Translations under genes and position numbers: made by a program
Shown: positions 54,825 through 63,661 of the stretch, piece after piece
Numbering within the stretch: position 1 is the first letter of the stretch
How the letters are laid out: each line of letters opens with the position of its first letter
Assembly (NCBI RefSeq): GCF_014652515.1
Contig: NZ_BMYY01000001.1
Coordinates: forward strand, 304,822 to 368,821
Reading direction: 5' to 3'
From: Bacterioplanes sanyensis
GTDB lineage: Bacteria; Pseudomonadota; Gammaproteobacteria; Pseudomonadales; Oceanobacteraceae
Length of the DNA stretch: 64,000 nt
The notes under the pieces: generated by a model
What the model was told of the DNA's origin: nothing
Database searches by the model: none
Seen by the model: only the letters and a program-made list of their open reading frames with translations

Positions 54825-56449
54825 TGCGGGTTCCAACTCATGTGATTAAAAACTATCAAGCCCTGCACACCTGGACGGGTATTATTGCTGGCTTACTGTT
54901 GTTTATCGGCTTTTTTGCCGGTGCATTAACCATGTTCGAGCGCACGCTGGACGACTGGAGCCAACCGCCGGTGACGCGCTTAGCCGCGCTCAACGTTGCG
55001 CAAATGGAGCAGCTAATCGAGCATGTGGCCGCCACTGAGCAGCCGCCAGAAAGCGGCTTTAGCTTGAATTTCGATGATCAAGCGCTGGCGCCTATGGTAT
55101 GGGGGCGAGAGCGCGGTTTTAACGTTAATCCAAATCTCTGGTTGGCCAGTTTGGATGGTGACGGCCAGCTAGAGCTGCAGCAACAGCAACCGTCTAACCT
55201 GGCCACGCTCATTGACCAGTTGCACCAAACGGCGGGCATTCCAGGTACGTTGGGGCATGAGTCTTTGGGTGTCATTATTATGGGCGTGGCATCGTTGCTG
55301 TATTTTCTGGCGCTGGTGTCTGGGTTGATTTTATGGCTGCCGGCCTGGCGCAAAGATTTATTCGCAATGCGCAATGGACGCAATAAAAAACGCTTTTGGC
55401 TCGATGGCCACAATGCCGTTGGAATTATCAGTTTGCCCTTTCATCTGGTGATCAGCATCACCGTTGTGGTGTTCGCTTTTCATGATGTTTTTTATGGCTC
55501 GTTACAAGAGGCGGTGTACGGCGACAAGCCCATGTTTGATTTCAACAACGGCGTAACCCAGCAACAGCAACCATTGCAGCAGTTGGCTCCGTTGAGTAAC
55601 GTCATTGCCCAAATAGAGCAGCGCGCACCGGATTACCAGCTCAGTCAGTTGGAATACTTGAGATTAAATCGCCCAGGCGCCTCGCTGCGTGCGTCTTTGG
55701 AGCACAACAGCGCCGTGGTGCGTGGGCCGCACGCAGCCTACCTGCTATTGAACCCTTACAGCGGTGAAATCATTGATGATACCTATATGCCAGACAGCGA
55801 TTCTGGCTGGATGGTGCCCGTTACCAGTTTTTTTGCTTTGCATTTTGGCAGCTTTGGCGGCACCCCCATGCGTTGGGCCTATTTTTTATTAGGTTTGGGT
55901 GGGGCGTTTTTATTTTTCAGCGGCAATTTGCTGTGGCTGGAGGCTCGACGTAAAAAAATACGGCGCCACAGTAGCGAAGTTAGCCAACCACTGTCAGTGC
56001 GTGTGATGGCTAAGCTGACGGTGGCCATTCCGTTGGCGACCGTATTGGCGGTGGCCCTAGGCTTGGCGCTGTCAAAATGGCTGGCATTGTGGCCGCAGCA
56101 TTCTAACTGGGATTTTATTGGGCTGTTTTATATCACCGTGTCGCTGTCATTATTTGCGGCTTGGCGGTTAACGGCCGGTGAGCTTTTGCTCACTTTGCTG
56201 AGGCTGCTGTCGTTGGCCTGCGCTTTGGTCCCCATTACGTCGCTATTGGCATGCGTAACCGATATTGGTCTGTGGCCGTCATCCGGTACTGGCTGGGGTG
56301 TCGATGCCGTGGCTGCAGTCTTTGCCGTATTGAGTTTCGTTGCCGCGAAGCGTTTGGCTCAGCGCCAATGGGCGGCAGACAGCCTTTGGCGCGTGCCGGC
56401 CATGGAGCCATCTCAAGCGCTGGCTAGGACGGATGCAAAGTCGGTGTAA
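54824..56449 (+). CDS. PepSY-associated TM helix protein (putative ferric-siderophore reductase)
   Basis: The 541-residue inner-membrane protein begins with the typical NYQALHTWTGIIAGLLLFIGFFAGALTMFE. It keeps the paired His region HTW/H and GHNAVGIISLPFHLVISITVVVFAFHD, followed by a periplasmic domain and about four C-terminal spans. Relatives such as FpvG reduce iron from siderophores in the periplasm. ATG 54824 is chosen because it gives the family start and overlaps the previous stop. The His-rich pattern supports haem binding by inference. Confidence 0.9.
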   Translation: MRVPTHVIKNYQALHTWTGIIAGLLLFIGFFAGALTMFERTLDDWSQPPVTRLAALNVAQMEQLIEHVAATEQPPESGFSLNFDDQALAPMVWGRERGFNVNPNLWLASLDGDGQLELQQQQPSNLATLIDQLHQTAGIPGTLGHESLGVIIMGVASLLYFLALVSGLILWLPAWRKDLFAMRNGRNKKRFWLDGHNAVGIISLPFHLVISITVVVFAFHDVFYGSLQEAVYGDKPMFDFNNGVTQQQQPLQQLAPLSNVIAQIEQRAPDYQLSQLEYLRLNRPGASLRASLEHNSAVVRGPHAAYLLLNPYSGEIIDDTYMPDSDSGWMVPVTSFFALHFGSFGGTPMRWAYFLLGLGGAFLFFSGNLLWLEARRKKIRRHSSEVSQPLSVRVMAKLTVAIPLATVLAVALGLALSKWLALWPQHSNWDFIGLFYITVSLSLFAAWRLTAGELLLTLLRLLSLACALVPITSLLACVTDIGLWPSSGTGWGVDAVAAVFAVLSFVAAKRLAQRQWAADSLWRVPAMEPSQALARTDAKSV

Positions 56450-56524
56450 ACATGTTTTTTGGACTCTTGTACCCGAGGCGAGCAGCTGGTCTTCTAGTGA
56501 CTTACATATCAACTGGGAGTTAAC

Positions 56525-57247
56525 ATGAAGAAATTAGCTGCACTATTGCCGATGAGCCTGTTGTGTGTCGCCTGCGGCGGTAGCGATAACGATCCGGTAA
56601 AAGGCTCGGTCGCTAAAGAAGTGGCGTTTGACTTAACCTTTGCCGAGGGTTGGACGGCAGAGTTTGCCGACTACCCAGACGGCAGCGACGATATTTATCA
56701 ACTCAGCTCAACCATTGGTCAGTTGCCGGCGCCGCTTCAACAACTGCGTGGGTTAAATCTGCAAGGCACCAACCGCAGTGATGACTTATTCATGTTTGCC
56801 CACCGTAAACTGACCGGGTTAAAAGCCAGCCAAAACTATCAGGCGGATATCGAGCTGACCTTTGCCACTAATGTGGCCAGCGATTGTTTTGGCGTCGGTG
56901 GCTCACCCGGTGAAAGCGTTTATGTTAAGGCTGGTGTTGAGCAAATTGAGCCGCAGGTCAGCGTGGGGGATGAAGGTTTGTTTACTCCGAATTTTGAACA
57001 TGGTGATCAGTCGGCTTCCGGCAAGCGTGTGAAAACACTGGGTGACTTTGCCAATAGCCAAGACTGTGGAATGAATCCAGAAACGCCTTATGAGTTAAAA
57101 ACTGTCAGTACCACTACACCGATCGAACTCACCAGTACCGCCGACGGCGAAGCCTGGGTCATCGTTGGCACAGATTCAGGTTTTGAATCCACCACCAGCA
57201 TTTGGTATGTCAGCGCAGAGTTGGTGTTGAAGCCGCAGTCACTTTAA
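56525..57247 (+). CDS. Hypothetical lipoprotein
   Basis: The 240-residue protein has a lipobox (LLCVACGG, Cys19) and a beta-rich body (FDLTFAEGWTAEFADYPDG..., ending IWYVSAELVLKPQSL) with two further Cys (CFGVGG and QDCGMN). The family is not recognised. GGGAG lies 6 bases before the ATG. It follows the PepSY gene by 75 bases and may share its iron control. No clear features were seen in the 250 bases after it, apart from a CTACGGC/GCCGTAG hairpin at 57262-57285. Confidence 0.8.
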   Translation: MKKLAALLPMSLLCVACGGSDNDPVKGSVAKEVAFDLTFAEGWTAEFADYPDGSDDIYQLSSTIGQLPAPLQQLRGLNLQGTNRSDDLFMFAHRKLTGLKASQNYQADIELTFATNVASDCFGVGGSPGESVYVKAGVEQIEPQVSVGDEGLFTPNFEHGDQSASGKRVKTLGDFANSQDCGMNPETPYELKTVSTTTPIELTSTADGEAWVIVGTDSGFESTTSIWYVSAELVLKPQSL

Positions 57248-57498
57248 CCAACGTATTATGTCTACGGCTGCAGTAGCGGCCGTAGTCGGCGGCGGTACCG
57301 ATATCGTACCTAGGCGAACTATCGGGACAGTGTATGGGTCAAAAACTCCCCTAAATGCGCCGTTCAAACTCTCCCGCGTTATTCCGTGTCTGGCCACTAT
57401 TGTCTGTGAGGCACGCCTCGCCATATAACTGGGATGGTCTGCTAAAGCACGCATGAAGGTTATTGGGCTGAAGGGTCAGTGCAGCTAGTAAGCGAGTG

Positions 57499-58170
57499 TT
57501 ATGGCTGAAAAATATCCGCAGGCCAGGAAAAAGACACGCCATGTGAGCTAGTGACCAGGCGTGCGCCAGCTTCTTTGCCTGCATTGGTGAGAATAAACAT
57601 GCCTTCGTATTCGGTCATGTAGCCTTTTTTAAGTAGCTGGGCGATGATTTCAGCAGTCGATAAATGATGGGCTTTTGCCAGTTGTGGAATGGTCAGGCGC
57701 TCGGCAGTGTCGCTTTGTTGGTTGGTGAGCTCTTGCTTGGATACGACTTGGTCACCCTGGCGCAAAATACGCCCCACTTCTTTAATGGTGTTTTTATAGA
57801 GTTCCGCGTCATCTTTTAATGTCGCCAGTACACCCATTTCCGCCAGCTGATCATGGCCAAAGTCGTCCAAGCCCAAACTGGTAATAATGGTGGCGTTATC
57901 ATTGATGTAGCAACGGGCCTGCAAGCCTGCGACATGGCGCAGTTGTATTGCTGGGTGTTGTTTAAACCAATGGTGGTCATCAGGGCTGAGGCGTTTGTCA
58001 CCACATACAATTCGTATTTCTACTCCTTGCTGGGTTTTGCTGGCCAATAATGCCTGCAGCTCTGTGTTCAGTCGAACCACTGGGCTAATGAGCACCAGAT
58101 GCTTCTTGCTGTTGCTGATCAGTACATGCAACGCCTGGGTGAGATCTTGGGTGGATAGAAAGCGGGCCAT
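57499..58170 (-). CDS. Phospholipase D-like domain protein with C-terminal winged helix (degenerate HKD)
   Basis: The 223-residue protein has an N-terminal PLD-like fold (about 10-130: LTQALHVLISNSKKHLVLISPVVRLN, GVEIRIVCGDKRL, and ARCYINDNATIITSLGLDDFGH). The HxK of the active-site motif is replaced (ARCYIND), so nuclease or lipase activity is doubtful. A C-terminal DNA-binding-like helix-turn-helix follows (LTIPQLAKAHHLSTAEIIAQLLKKGYM). ATG 58170 has GGGA 6 bases upstream and is preferred over GTG 58191. It could be a DNA-binding regulator or adaptor that reuses the PLD fold. Confidence 0.7.
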   Translation of the reverse strand: MARFLSTQDLTQALHVLISNSKKHLVLISPVVRLNTELQALLASKTQQGVEIRIVCGDKRLSPDDHHWFKQHPAIQLRHVAGLQARCYINDNATIITSLGLDDFGHDQLAEMGVLATLKDDAELYKNTIKEVGRILRQGDQVVSKQELTNQQSDTAERLTIPQLAKAHHLSTAEIIAQLLKKGYMTEYEGMFILTNAGKEAGARLVTSSHGVSFSWPADIFQP

Positions 58171-58408
58171 GCCAATCCCTGTGCGAGTCACTGGATCTTC
58201 AGTTTAGTGTGATCTGGCGTTCGAATACCAGCGTTGGGCAGTTTTGGGCGTGGCTGGTGATGGCCCGTTCCAGAGGTGCATCTGCCTCGGCCACTTTGAG
58301 CTTAAGGACTGGCGCTTCGGAAGCATTGCCATATAACGGCGAATGATATGGCTACGAAGCCAACTTTATAGCGCCTTACTGCCGATGGCAATCCGCATGC
58401 GTTGGCGG

Positions 58409-58726
58409 TTAAAAGTCGGGTAGCTCGTCGAGCCCATCACGGGCTTGGCGGTCGAGGCTGGTTTTAACAAAGCGCTCGCCTTGAATGCCGATGCTGACGA
58501 TTTTTCGCAGTAACTGTACTTCGCCTTGCTCGGGGCGAGCGGCGTAAACTAGGTCGCCACGGCGTAAGGATTGAATCAGCTCTTCACGCCGAATGGTGTA
58601 ACCACTGCCCAAGGTGCGGCCGCTCCAGGCGTGTAAGCGCACATGACTCACCTGATGACCATCGCGCCGCACGGCGGTGACGACAAAGTCCGGCGTGAGA
58701 CTGACGTGTGCTTGGCTGGCAGTCAT
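58409..58726 (-). CDS. Hypothetical protein
   Basis: The 105-residue protein is basic in the middle (FVVTAVRRDGHQVSHVRLHAW...REELIQSLRRGDLVYAARP) and ends acidic (DGLDELPDF). It may form a small beta-rich domain. Starts at 58759 and 58774 are also possible. The family is not recognised; similar short proteins with a DUF3892-like pattern occur in other bacteria, but I cannot confirm this. Confidence 0.6.
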   Translation of the reverse strand: MTASQAHVSLTPDFVVTAVRRDGHQVSHVRLHAWSGRTLGSGYTIRREELIQSLRRGDLVYAARPEQGEVQLLRKIVSIGIQGERFVKTSLDRQARDGLDELPDF

Positions 58727-58990
58727 GGAGATACGCCTCTGGTCATGCTTTAAAGTCATGTTACTGCCTGACATAAAATGATTGTGCGAACCAGCTCAAC
58801 AATTGATCACCTGATATGAATCTGTCATTAGGGTAGGTCGTTTCAGTGACAGATCTATTATAACTGTGTGTTATATCACAATCATTCCAGCCAGTGTCAG
58901 GGGGTGGCGCTATTTGGCCGAGTAGAACGTCAGGAGAGTCGCTCGTGAATGGCAGCTCTGAGGCGAAGTGGCATTTTTATGGGCAAATAA

Positions 58991-59016
58991 GGCAACACTC
59001 TCGAGAAGGCGTTGCC
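58991..59016 (-). terminator. Likely terminator of the acyl-CoA operon
   Basis: GGCAAC/GTTGCC arms enclose a CTCGAG-centred inner repeat, 8 bases after the stop of the ligase gene, followed on the minus strand by TTATTT. Confidence 0.55.
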
Positions 59017-59023
59017 CCAAAAA

Positions 59024-60871
59024 TTATAGGTTACGCAATTGCTGCGCTTGCTCACCGGTTAATGGTTGATATTGATGGGTGTGGGGGGCGAGCCACCAAA
59101 CCGGACCGCTGACTCGCTCTGGGTAGTACGCCTCTTGCTTCAGTTCGACCTTGCGGTACTTGAAGGTGCCAGTCACCTGCGCTTGTTGGCTAAGACGCAT
59201 AAATACCGGAATGGCGTAATGAGGGAGTTTTTCTTGCAAGTGGCGGGTCAGCCGCCCCCAATCAAGATGGTTGGCATCGATGTTGAGCGTAAGCGCTGCC
59301 ATGCCAGCGCGGCCGTCACAGTCTGGCACCTCAACACCGTACACTACGGCGTGCTCAATACCGGGGAATTCCATCAAGATGGATTCCACTTCGGTGGTGG
59401 CGACGTTTTCTCCTTTCCAGCGAAAGGTATCGCCGGTGCGATCGGCAAAGGCGATGTGGCGAAAACCTTGATTTATGACCAGGTCGCCGGTGTTAAACCA
59501 GCAGTCGCCGGGTTTAAAAACATCACGCAGCAGTTTTTTCTCCGTCGCTTCGGCGTCGGTATAACCTTCGAAGGGTTGTTTGTCGTTAATTTCAGTAATT
59601 AACAAGCCACTGCTGCCGCGCGCCACCTTGGTCATAAAGCCTTGGTCGTTGCGTTTGGGTGTGTCTTCTTCAATATCAAATTCCACCACGCTGTAGGGCA
59701 GCGGGCAAACGCCGGCGGTTTTATCCAAATTAAAGGCATTGGTAAATACCAGGTTGCACTCGCTGGCGCCGTAAAATTCATTAATGTGCTCAATGCCAAA
59801 GCGTTGTTTGAACGCCATCCAAATTTCGGGTCGCAGGCCATTGCCGACCACAACGCGTACCGAATGTTGGCGGTCGTCGGCTTGCTCCGGGCGATTGAGT
59901 AAATAGCGGCACAGCTCGCCGATGTAGCAAAAGGCCGTGGCCTGATGGCGGCGAATATCGTCCCAAAACCGACTGGCGCTGAATTTCCGTGCAATGGCAA
60001 TGCAGCCACCGGCGCCTAAAACGGCTGCCAAAGAAACGGTTAATGCATTGTTATGGTACAGCGGCAGGCTGACGTAGAGGGTATCTTTTTTGGTCAGCTT
60101 CATCGAAGCCAGTCCCATACCGGCCATGGATTTATGCCAGCGGTAATGGCTCATCACGGAGGCTTTGGGCATGCCTGTGGTGCCGGAGGTGAAAATGTAA
60201 TAACAAGGTTGATGCATTTTCACCTGTGCGGTACTGGCCGGGTTATGGCAGGGCTGCGCCATCATAACGGCGTCAATATCTTGGTAGTGGGCGGGTTTTT
60301 CTAATTGGCCGTGATCGCGCCAGTAATACAACTGAGTGGCCAGCTCAACGGGGAGCTGGCTTTCTACCGTGCTTAAATGCTCGACCACCTCTTCGCCGCA
60401 AATGATTAACTTGGGTTTAACCAGATTAATACTGTGTAGTAATACCTCGCCACGTTGCGACGTATTGAGCATGGCGGCAATGGCCCCGAGTTTTACCGTC
60501 GCCAACACGGCAATCAGAGTTTCTGGGCGGTTTTCCAGCAGGATACCGACGGCATCACCGCTGTGCACGGCTTGGCTGGCCAAAAAATGCGCCAGCTGGT
60601 TGGCGCGTAGATTGAGTTCGCCATAGCTGTAGGTAATGCCCTCAAATCGCACGGCAATATGTTCAGGTTGGCGTGCGGCATGCTGCTCCAGTAATAAGCC
60701 AATGGAGCGCTGGCGTTGAGGCTTGGTGGCAATGAGTGCTGCCAAACCTTTTAGGGTGGTGGGCAGTTTCGGCGTTTGGGCAATGGCTTGGCGAATGATG
60801 TTGCATAGGCTGACTTCGCGTTGTTTTATGCCGTTTTCCGGTAGCTGTTGCAAGCTGGTGGTGGAACTCAT
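59024..60871 (-). CDS. Long-chain (fatty) acyl-CoA synthetase, FATP/FadD6-like
   Basis: The 615-residue AMP-forming ligase has the P-loop YYIFTSGTTGMPKA, the A5 region INEFYGASECNL and the A7/A8 region GDCWFNTGDLVINQGFRHIAFADRTGDTFRWKGENV. It activates fatty acids with ATP and CoA. The longer N-terminus and GENVATTEVE form fit the very-long-chain/FATP branch rather than E. coli FadD. It is the last gene of a three-gene set with two acyl-CoA dehydrogenases. Note that 59035-59100 encodes the C-terminal QYQPLTGEQAQQLRNL tail. Confidence 0.92.
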   Translation of the reverse strand: MSSTTSLQQLPENGIKQREVSLCNIIRQAIAQTPKLPTTLKGLAALIATKPQRQRSIGLLLEQHAARQPEHIAVRFEGITYSYGELNLRANQLAHFLASQAVHSGDAVGILLENRPETLIAVLATVKLGAIAAMLNTSQRGEVLLHSINLVKPKLIICGEEVVEHLSTVESQLPVELATQLYYWRDHGQLEKPAHYQDIDAVMMAQPCHNPASTAQVKMHQPCYYIFTSGTTGMPKASVMSHYRWHKSMAGMGLASMKLTKKDTLYVSLPLYHNNALTVSLAAVLGAGGCIAIARKFSASRFWDDIRRHQATAFCYIGELCRYLLNRPEQADDRQHSVRVVVGNGLRPEIWMAFKQRFGIEHINEFYGASECNLVFTNAFNLDKTAGVCPLPYSVVEFDIEEDTPKRNDQGFMTKVARGSSGLLITEINDKQPFEGYTDAEATEKKLLRDVFKPGDCWFNTGDLVINQGFRHIAFADRTGDTFRWKGENVATTEVESILMEFPGIEHAVVYGVEVPDCDGRAGMAALTLNIDANHLDWGRLTRHLQEKLPHYAIPVFMRLSQQAQVTGTFKYRKVELKQEAYYPERVSGPVWWLAPHTHQYQPLTGEQAQQLRNL

Positions 60872-60900
60872 GGCGGCCTCGTTTTATTTATTGTTATGGG

Positions 60901-62121
60901 TTATTTCAGCTCGGCAGAGGTTTTGCCCAGCAAGCGACGAGCAATAATGAGCTGCTGAATTTGCTGCGTGCCTTCGAAAATATCGAGAATTTTTGAATCG
61001 CGCGCCCACTTTTCTAATAATTCATCTTCGCTGTATCCCATGCTGCCTAATAATTCGACGCAACCCAAGGTAATGGCGTTAGCACTGCGGCCGGCTTTGG
61101 CTTTGGCCATGGAGGCTTCTTTGGAATTGGGCAAACCGTTGTCTGCCATCCAAGCGGCTTTCAGAGTTAATAGGCGTGCTGCTTCCCAATCGGCTTCATA
61201 GCGATACAGCTGGTTTTCAATGGCATGGCTATTTTTTAAGCTGCGCTTGTAATCGGCGCGAATACCGACATTGGCGAGCAGCTCGCGGGTGCGATCTAAC
61301 GCGGCTTTGGCCAGGCCAACGGCCATGGCGGCGACCACCGGCCGTGTATTATCAAAGGTTTGCATAACACCGGCAAAACCTTGTTCGGTATTGACCTCGG
61401 GAGAGCCTAATAAATTGGCCGCCGGCACACGACAATCGGTAAAGGTAATGGCGGCGGTATCTGAGGCTTTAATGCCGAGTTTTTTTTCCAGCCGCACTAC
61501 CTCCATGCCAGGCGTGCCTTTTTCCACCACAAAGGATTTAATTGCCGCGCGCCCTAGGCTGCGGTCCACACTGGCCCACACCACCACGGCATCGGCACGC
61601 TCGCCTGACGTCACGTAAATTTTTTCGCCATTAATGATGTAATCCTCGCCATCGCGCGTGGCGGTGGTGCGAATGGCGGCGGAATCCGAGCCGGCGCCGG
61701 GCTCGGTAATGGCCATGGCGGCCCAGCAGTGGCCAAAACGGCGTAGCTGTTCATCATTGGCGACGGCGGCAATGGCGGCGTTGCCTAAACCCTGGCGCGG
61801 CAGGGTTAGGGCCAGGCCAACATCGCCCCAGCACAGCTCTTGCAGGCCCAGCACCGTAGTCATATTGCTGCCGTTGTGATTACCAGCGTCTTTGCTGCGC
61901 TGTTGCTTGAGCTGGCCGGCACCGGCGCTGTTGCCTTGGCCCGTTTCGGCCACAGCGTCGTTCATGCCATCCATAATGGCCGCCAGCATATCCAGCTCGA
62001 CCGGGTAGGCATGCTCGGCGCGGTCGTACTTGCGTGAAATGGGCCGAAATACCTGCTCAGCAACTTGGCGCGCTTGGTTGACCAGAGGGCGCAGTTTTTT
62101 CGGAGTTTCTAAATGAATCAT
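60901..62121 (-). CDS. Acyl-CoA dehydrogenase
   Basis: The 406-residue flavoprotein has the FAD/substrate motif AMAITEPGAGSDSAAIRTTA, the YVTSGERADAVVVWASVD strand and the C-terminal KILDIFEGTQQIQQLIIAR with the catalytic Glu. It introduces the alpha-beta double bond in acyl-CoA, passing electrons to ETF. It lies 29 bases before the ligase gene. Confidence 0.93.
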   Translation of the reverse strand: MIHLETPKKLRPLVNQARQVAEQVFRPISRKYDRAEHAYPVELDMLAAIMDGMNDAVAETGQGNSAGAGQLKQQRSKDAGNHNGSNMTTVLGLQELCWGDVGLALTLPRQGLGNAAIAAVANDEQLRRFGHCWAAMAITEPGAGSDSAAIRTTATRDGEDYIINGEKIYVTSGERADAVVVWASVDRSLGRAAIKSFVVEKGTPGMEVVRLEKKLGIKASDTAAITFTDCRVPAANLLGSPEVNTEQGFAGVMQTFDNTRPVVAAMAVGLAKAALDRTRELLANVGIRADYKRSLKNSHAIENQLYRYEADWEAARLLTLKAAWMADNGLPNSKEASMAKAKAGRSANAITLGCVELLGSMGYSEDELLEKWARDSKILDIFEGTQQIQQLIIARRLLGKTSAELK

Positions 62122-62196
62122 GGCTGTCTCCTTGCGAGTGGGCCTTGTCGGTGGCGCTTACGGCCAGCCATTACAGGTGGCTTTTACAGGTGGCTT

Positions 62197-63495
62197 TTAC
62201 AGGTGCAGCCCGCTGGTTTGGCAGGCGAGGGCACGCAAATCTCGGTACCAGCGCTCGGCTGGATGCTCTTTGGTAAACCCGTGGCCGCCCAGCAGCTGCA
62301 CGGCCTGCGTGCCAATTTGCATGGCTTTTTCTGCGCACAGCGTATGCGCCAGGTACGCCTCGCGATGAAAGCTCATGCCGGCATCGGCTCGCGCCGCCGC
62401 GCGCCAGGTCAGCAGTCGCATAGATTCCAGTTCAATGGCGATGTCGGCGAGTGCAAAAGCCACGGATTGGCGATGGCTGATGGGCTCGCCAAACGCTTCG
62501 CGCTCGTTGCAATAAGGGATTAAATAATCCAGCGCAGCCTGGGCAGTGCCAGTAGCCAAGGCGCACCAATGCAGCTGGCCCAAATCGATAAAGGCTTGGT
62601 AATCGAATGCCTCGCCGCGCCCTAACAAATGGCTTTCTGGCACATCCACTTTATTCAGGGTCAGTGTGCCTGTGGTGGCGCAGCGCAACCCCATGGCTGG
62701 GCTGGCTTTAAAGCTCAGGCCTGGGGTGTCCGCGGGCACAATAAACACGCGCGGCTTGCCGCCTAAGCGTGCGGCCACTAAATACAGCTCGGCCTTGCCG
62801 CCTAACGGCACCAGAGCTTTTACACCGGTTAAACGAAAGCCGCGGCGGGTTTTGTGCGCTTTGCAGCTGAGGTTGTGCGCTTCAAATAATGGATGTGGCT
62901 CTTGTACGGCGATGGCGGCTTGATAGGGGGCCTCTTGCACAAAGGCCGGTAGCCAGGTCGATTGTTGCTCAGCGCTGCCCCAACGGCGAATGGCACTGGC
63001 GACGGCTGCCGGGGCTAATGCGGTATAGGCCAGTGACAAATCCCCCCAGGCCAGCGCCTCTGCCAGTACGGCGCTGGTGGTCACGCTTTGACCATCATCG
63101 CAGGCGCTGCCACCAAAGGATTCCGGCACGGCCAGGTGGCTGATGCCTAGCTCATGGCATTGCTGAAAAAACTCTGCGCTCACGCTGAGCTGTTGGTCAG
63201 CTTCCAGTGCCATCGGGCGCAAAACATCGCTGGCCACGGCACGCATGCTGTCCTGAATCATTTGCTGCTCGTCGGACAAGCTCAAATCAAACAGTTGGCG
63301 CTGTTGAGGAGCGGCCAATAACGGTGTTTTGGGCTGGCGCTTGGCCAGCCATTGGCCGGCCCATTTAAAGCCATTGCGGGTGGAATGGTAAGCCAAGCGC
63401 TCGGCCGGTTTGGCCAAGCCGTATTTTTGTGCCCAAGCACTGCCAGCAAAGCGGATTGCCAAGCCTAGGCCCACGCCCTGAATGTCTTTTGCCAT
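62197..63495 (-). CDS. Acyl-CoA dehydrogenase-like protein
   Basis: The 432-residue protein has the ACAD fold with an N-terminal extension (about 1-65) and the family end pattern VQLLGGHGFTKEHPAERWYRDLRAL. The usual EPxxGSD motif is replaced by AVQEPHPLFEAHN, so it may bind substrate differently or act as a partner of the neighbouring true dehydrogenase. ATG 63495 has GAGGTG upstream. The stop codon lies inside a 13-bp tandem repeat (ACAGGTGGCTTTT twice, plus a partial third copy; 62173-62205), so the C-terminus may have been changed by slippage. Confidence 0.88.
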   Translation of the reverse strand: MAKDIQGVGLGLAIRFAGSAWAQKYGLAKPAERLAYHSTRNGFKWAGQWLAKRQPKTPLLAAPQQRQLFDLSLSDEQQMIQDSMRAVASDVLRPMALEADQQLSVSAEFFQQCHELGISHLAVPESFGGSACDDGQSVTTSAVLAEALAWGDLSLAYTALAPAAVASAIRRWGSAEQQSTWLPAFVQEAPYQAAIAVQEPHPLFEAHNLSCKAHKTRRGFRLTGVKALVPLGGKAELYLVAARLGGKPRVFIVPADTPGLSFKASPAMGLRCATTGTLTLNKVDVPESHLLGRGEAFDYQAFIDLGQLHWCALATGTAQAALDYLIPYCNEREAFGEPISHRQSVAFALADIAIELESMRLLTWRAAARADAGMSFHREAYLAHTLCAEKAMQIGTQAVQLLGGHGFTKEHPAERWYRDLRALACQTSGLHL

Positions 63496-63661
63496 GCTGC
63501 TCACCTCGTTAAAAACTTGCATCAGTGTCTCTGCCTATGAGGTGCTAATCATTGGCGCAGGTGTCGAACGGTACGGGCGGCCGTGCCAGTGGCGTAGGCG
63601 TGAGCAGGCAGCTGGTATACACTGTTTGCCTGATTTTTGTTCACTGTATTGTGGAGACAGC

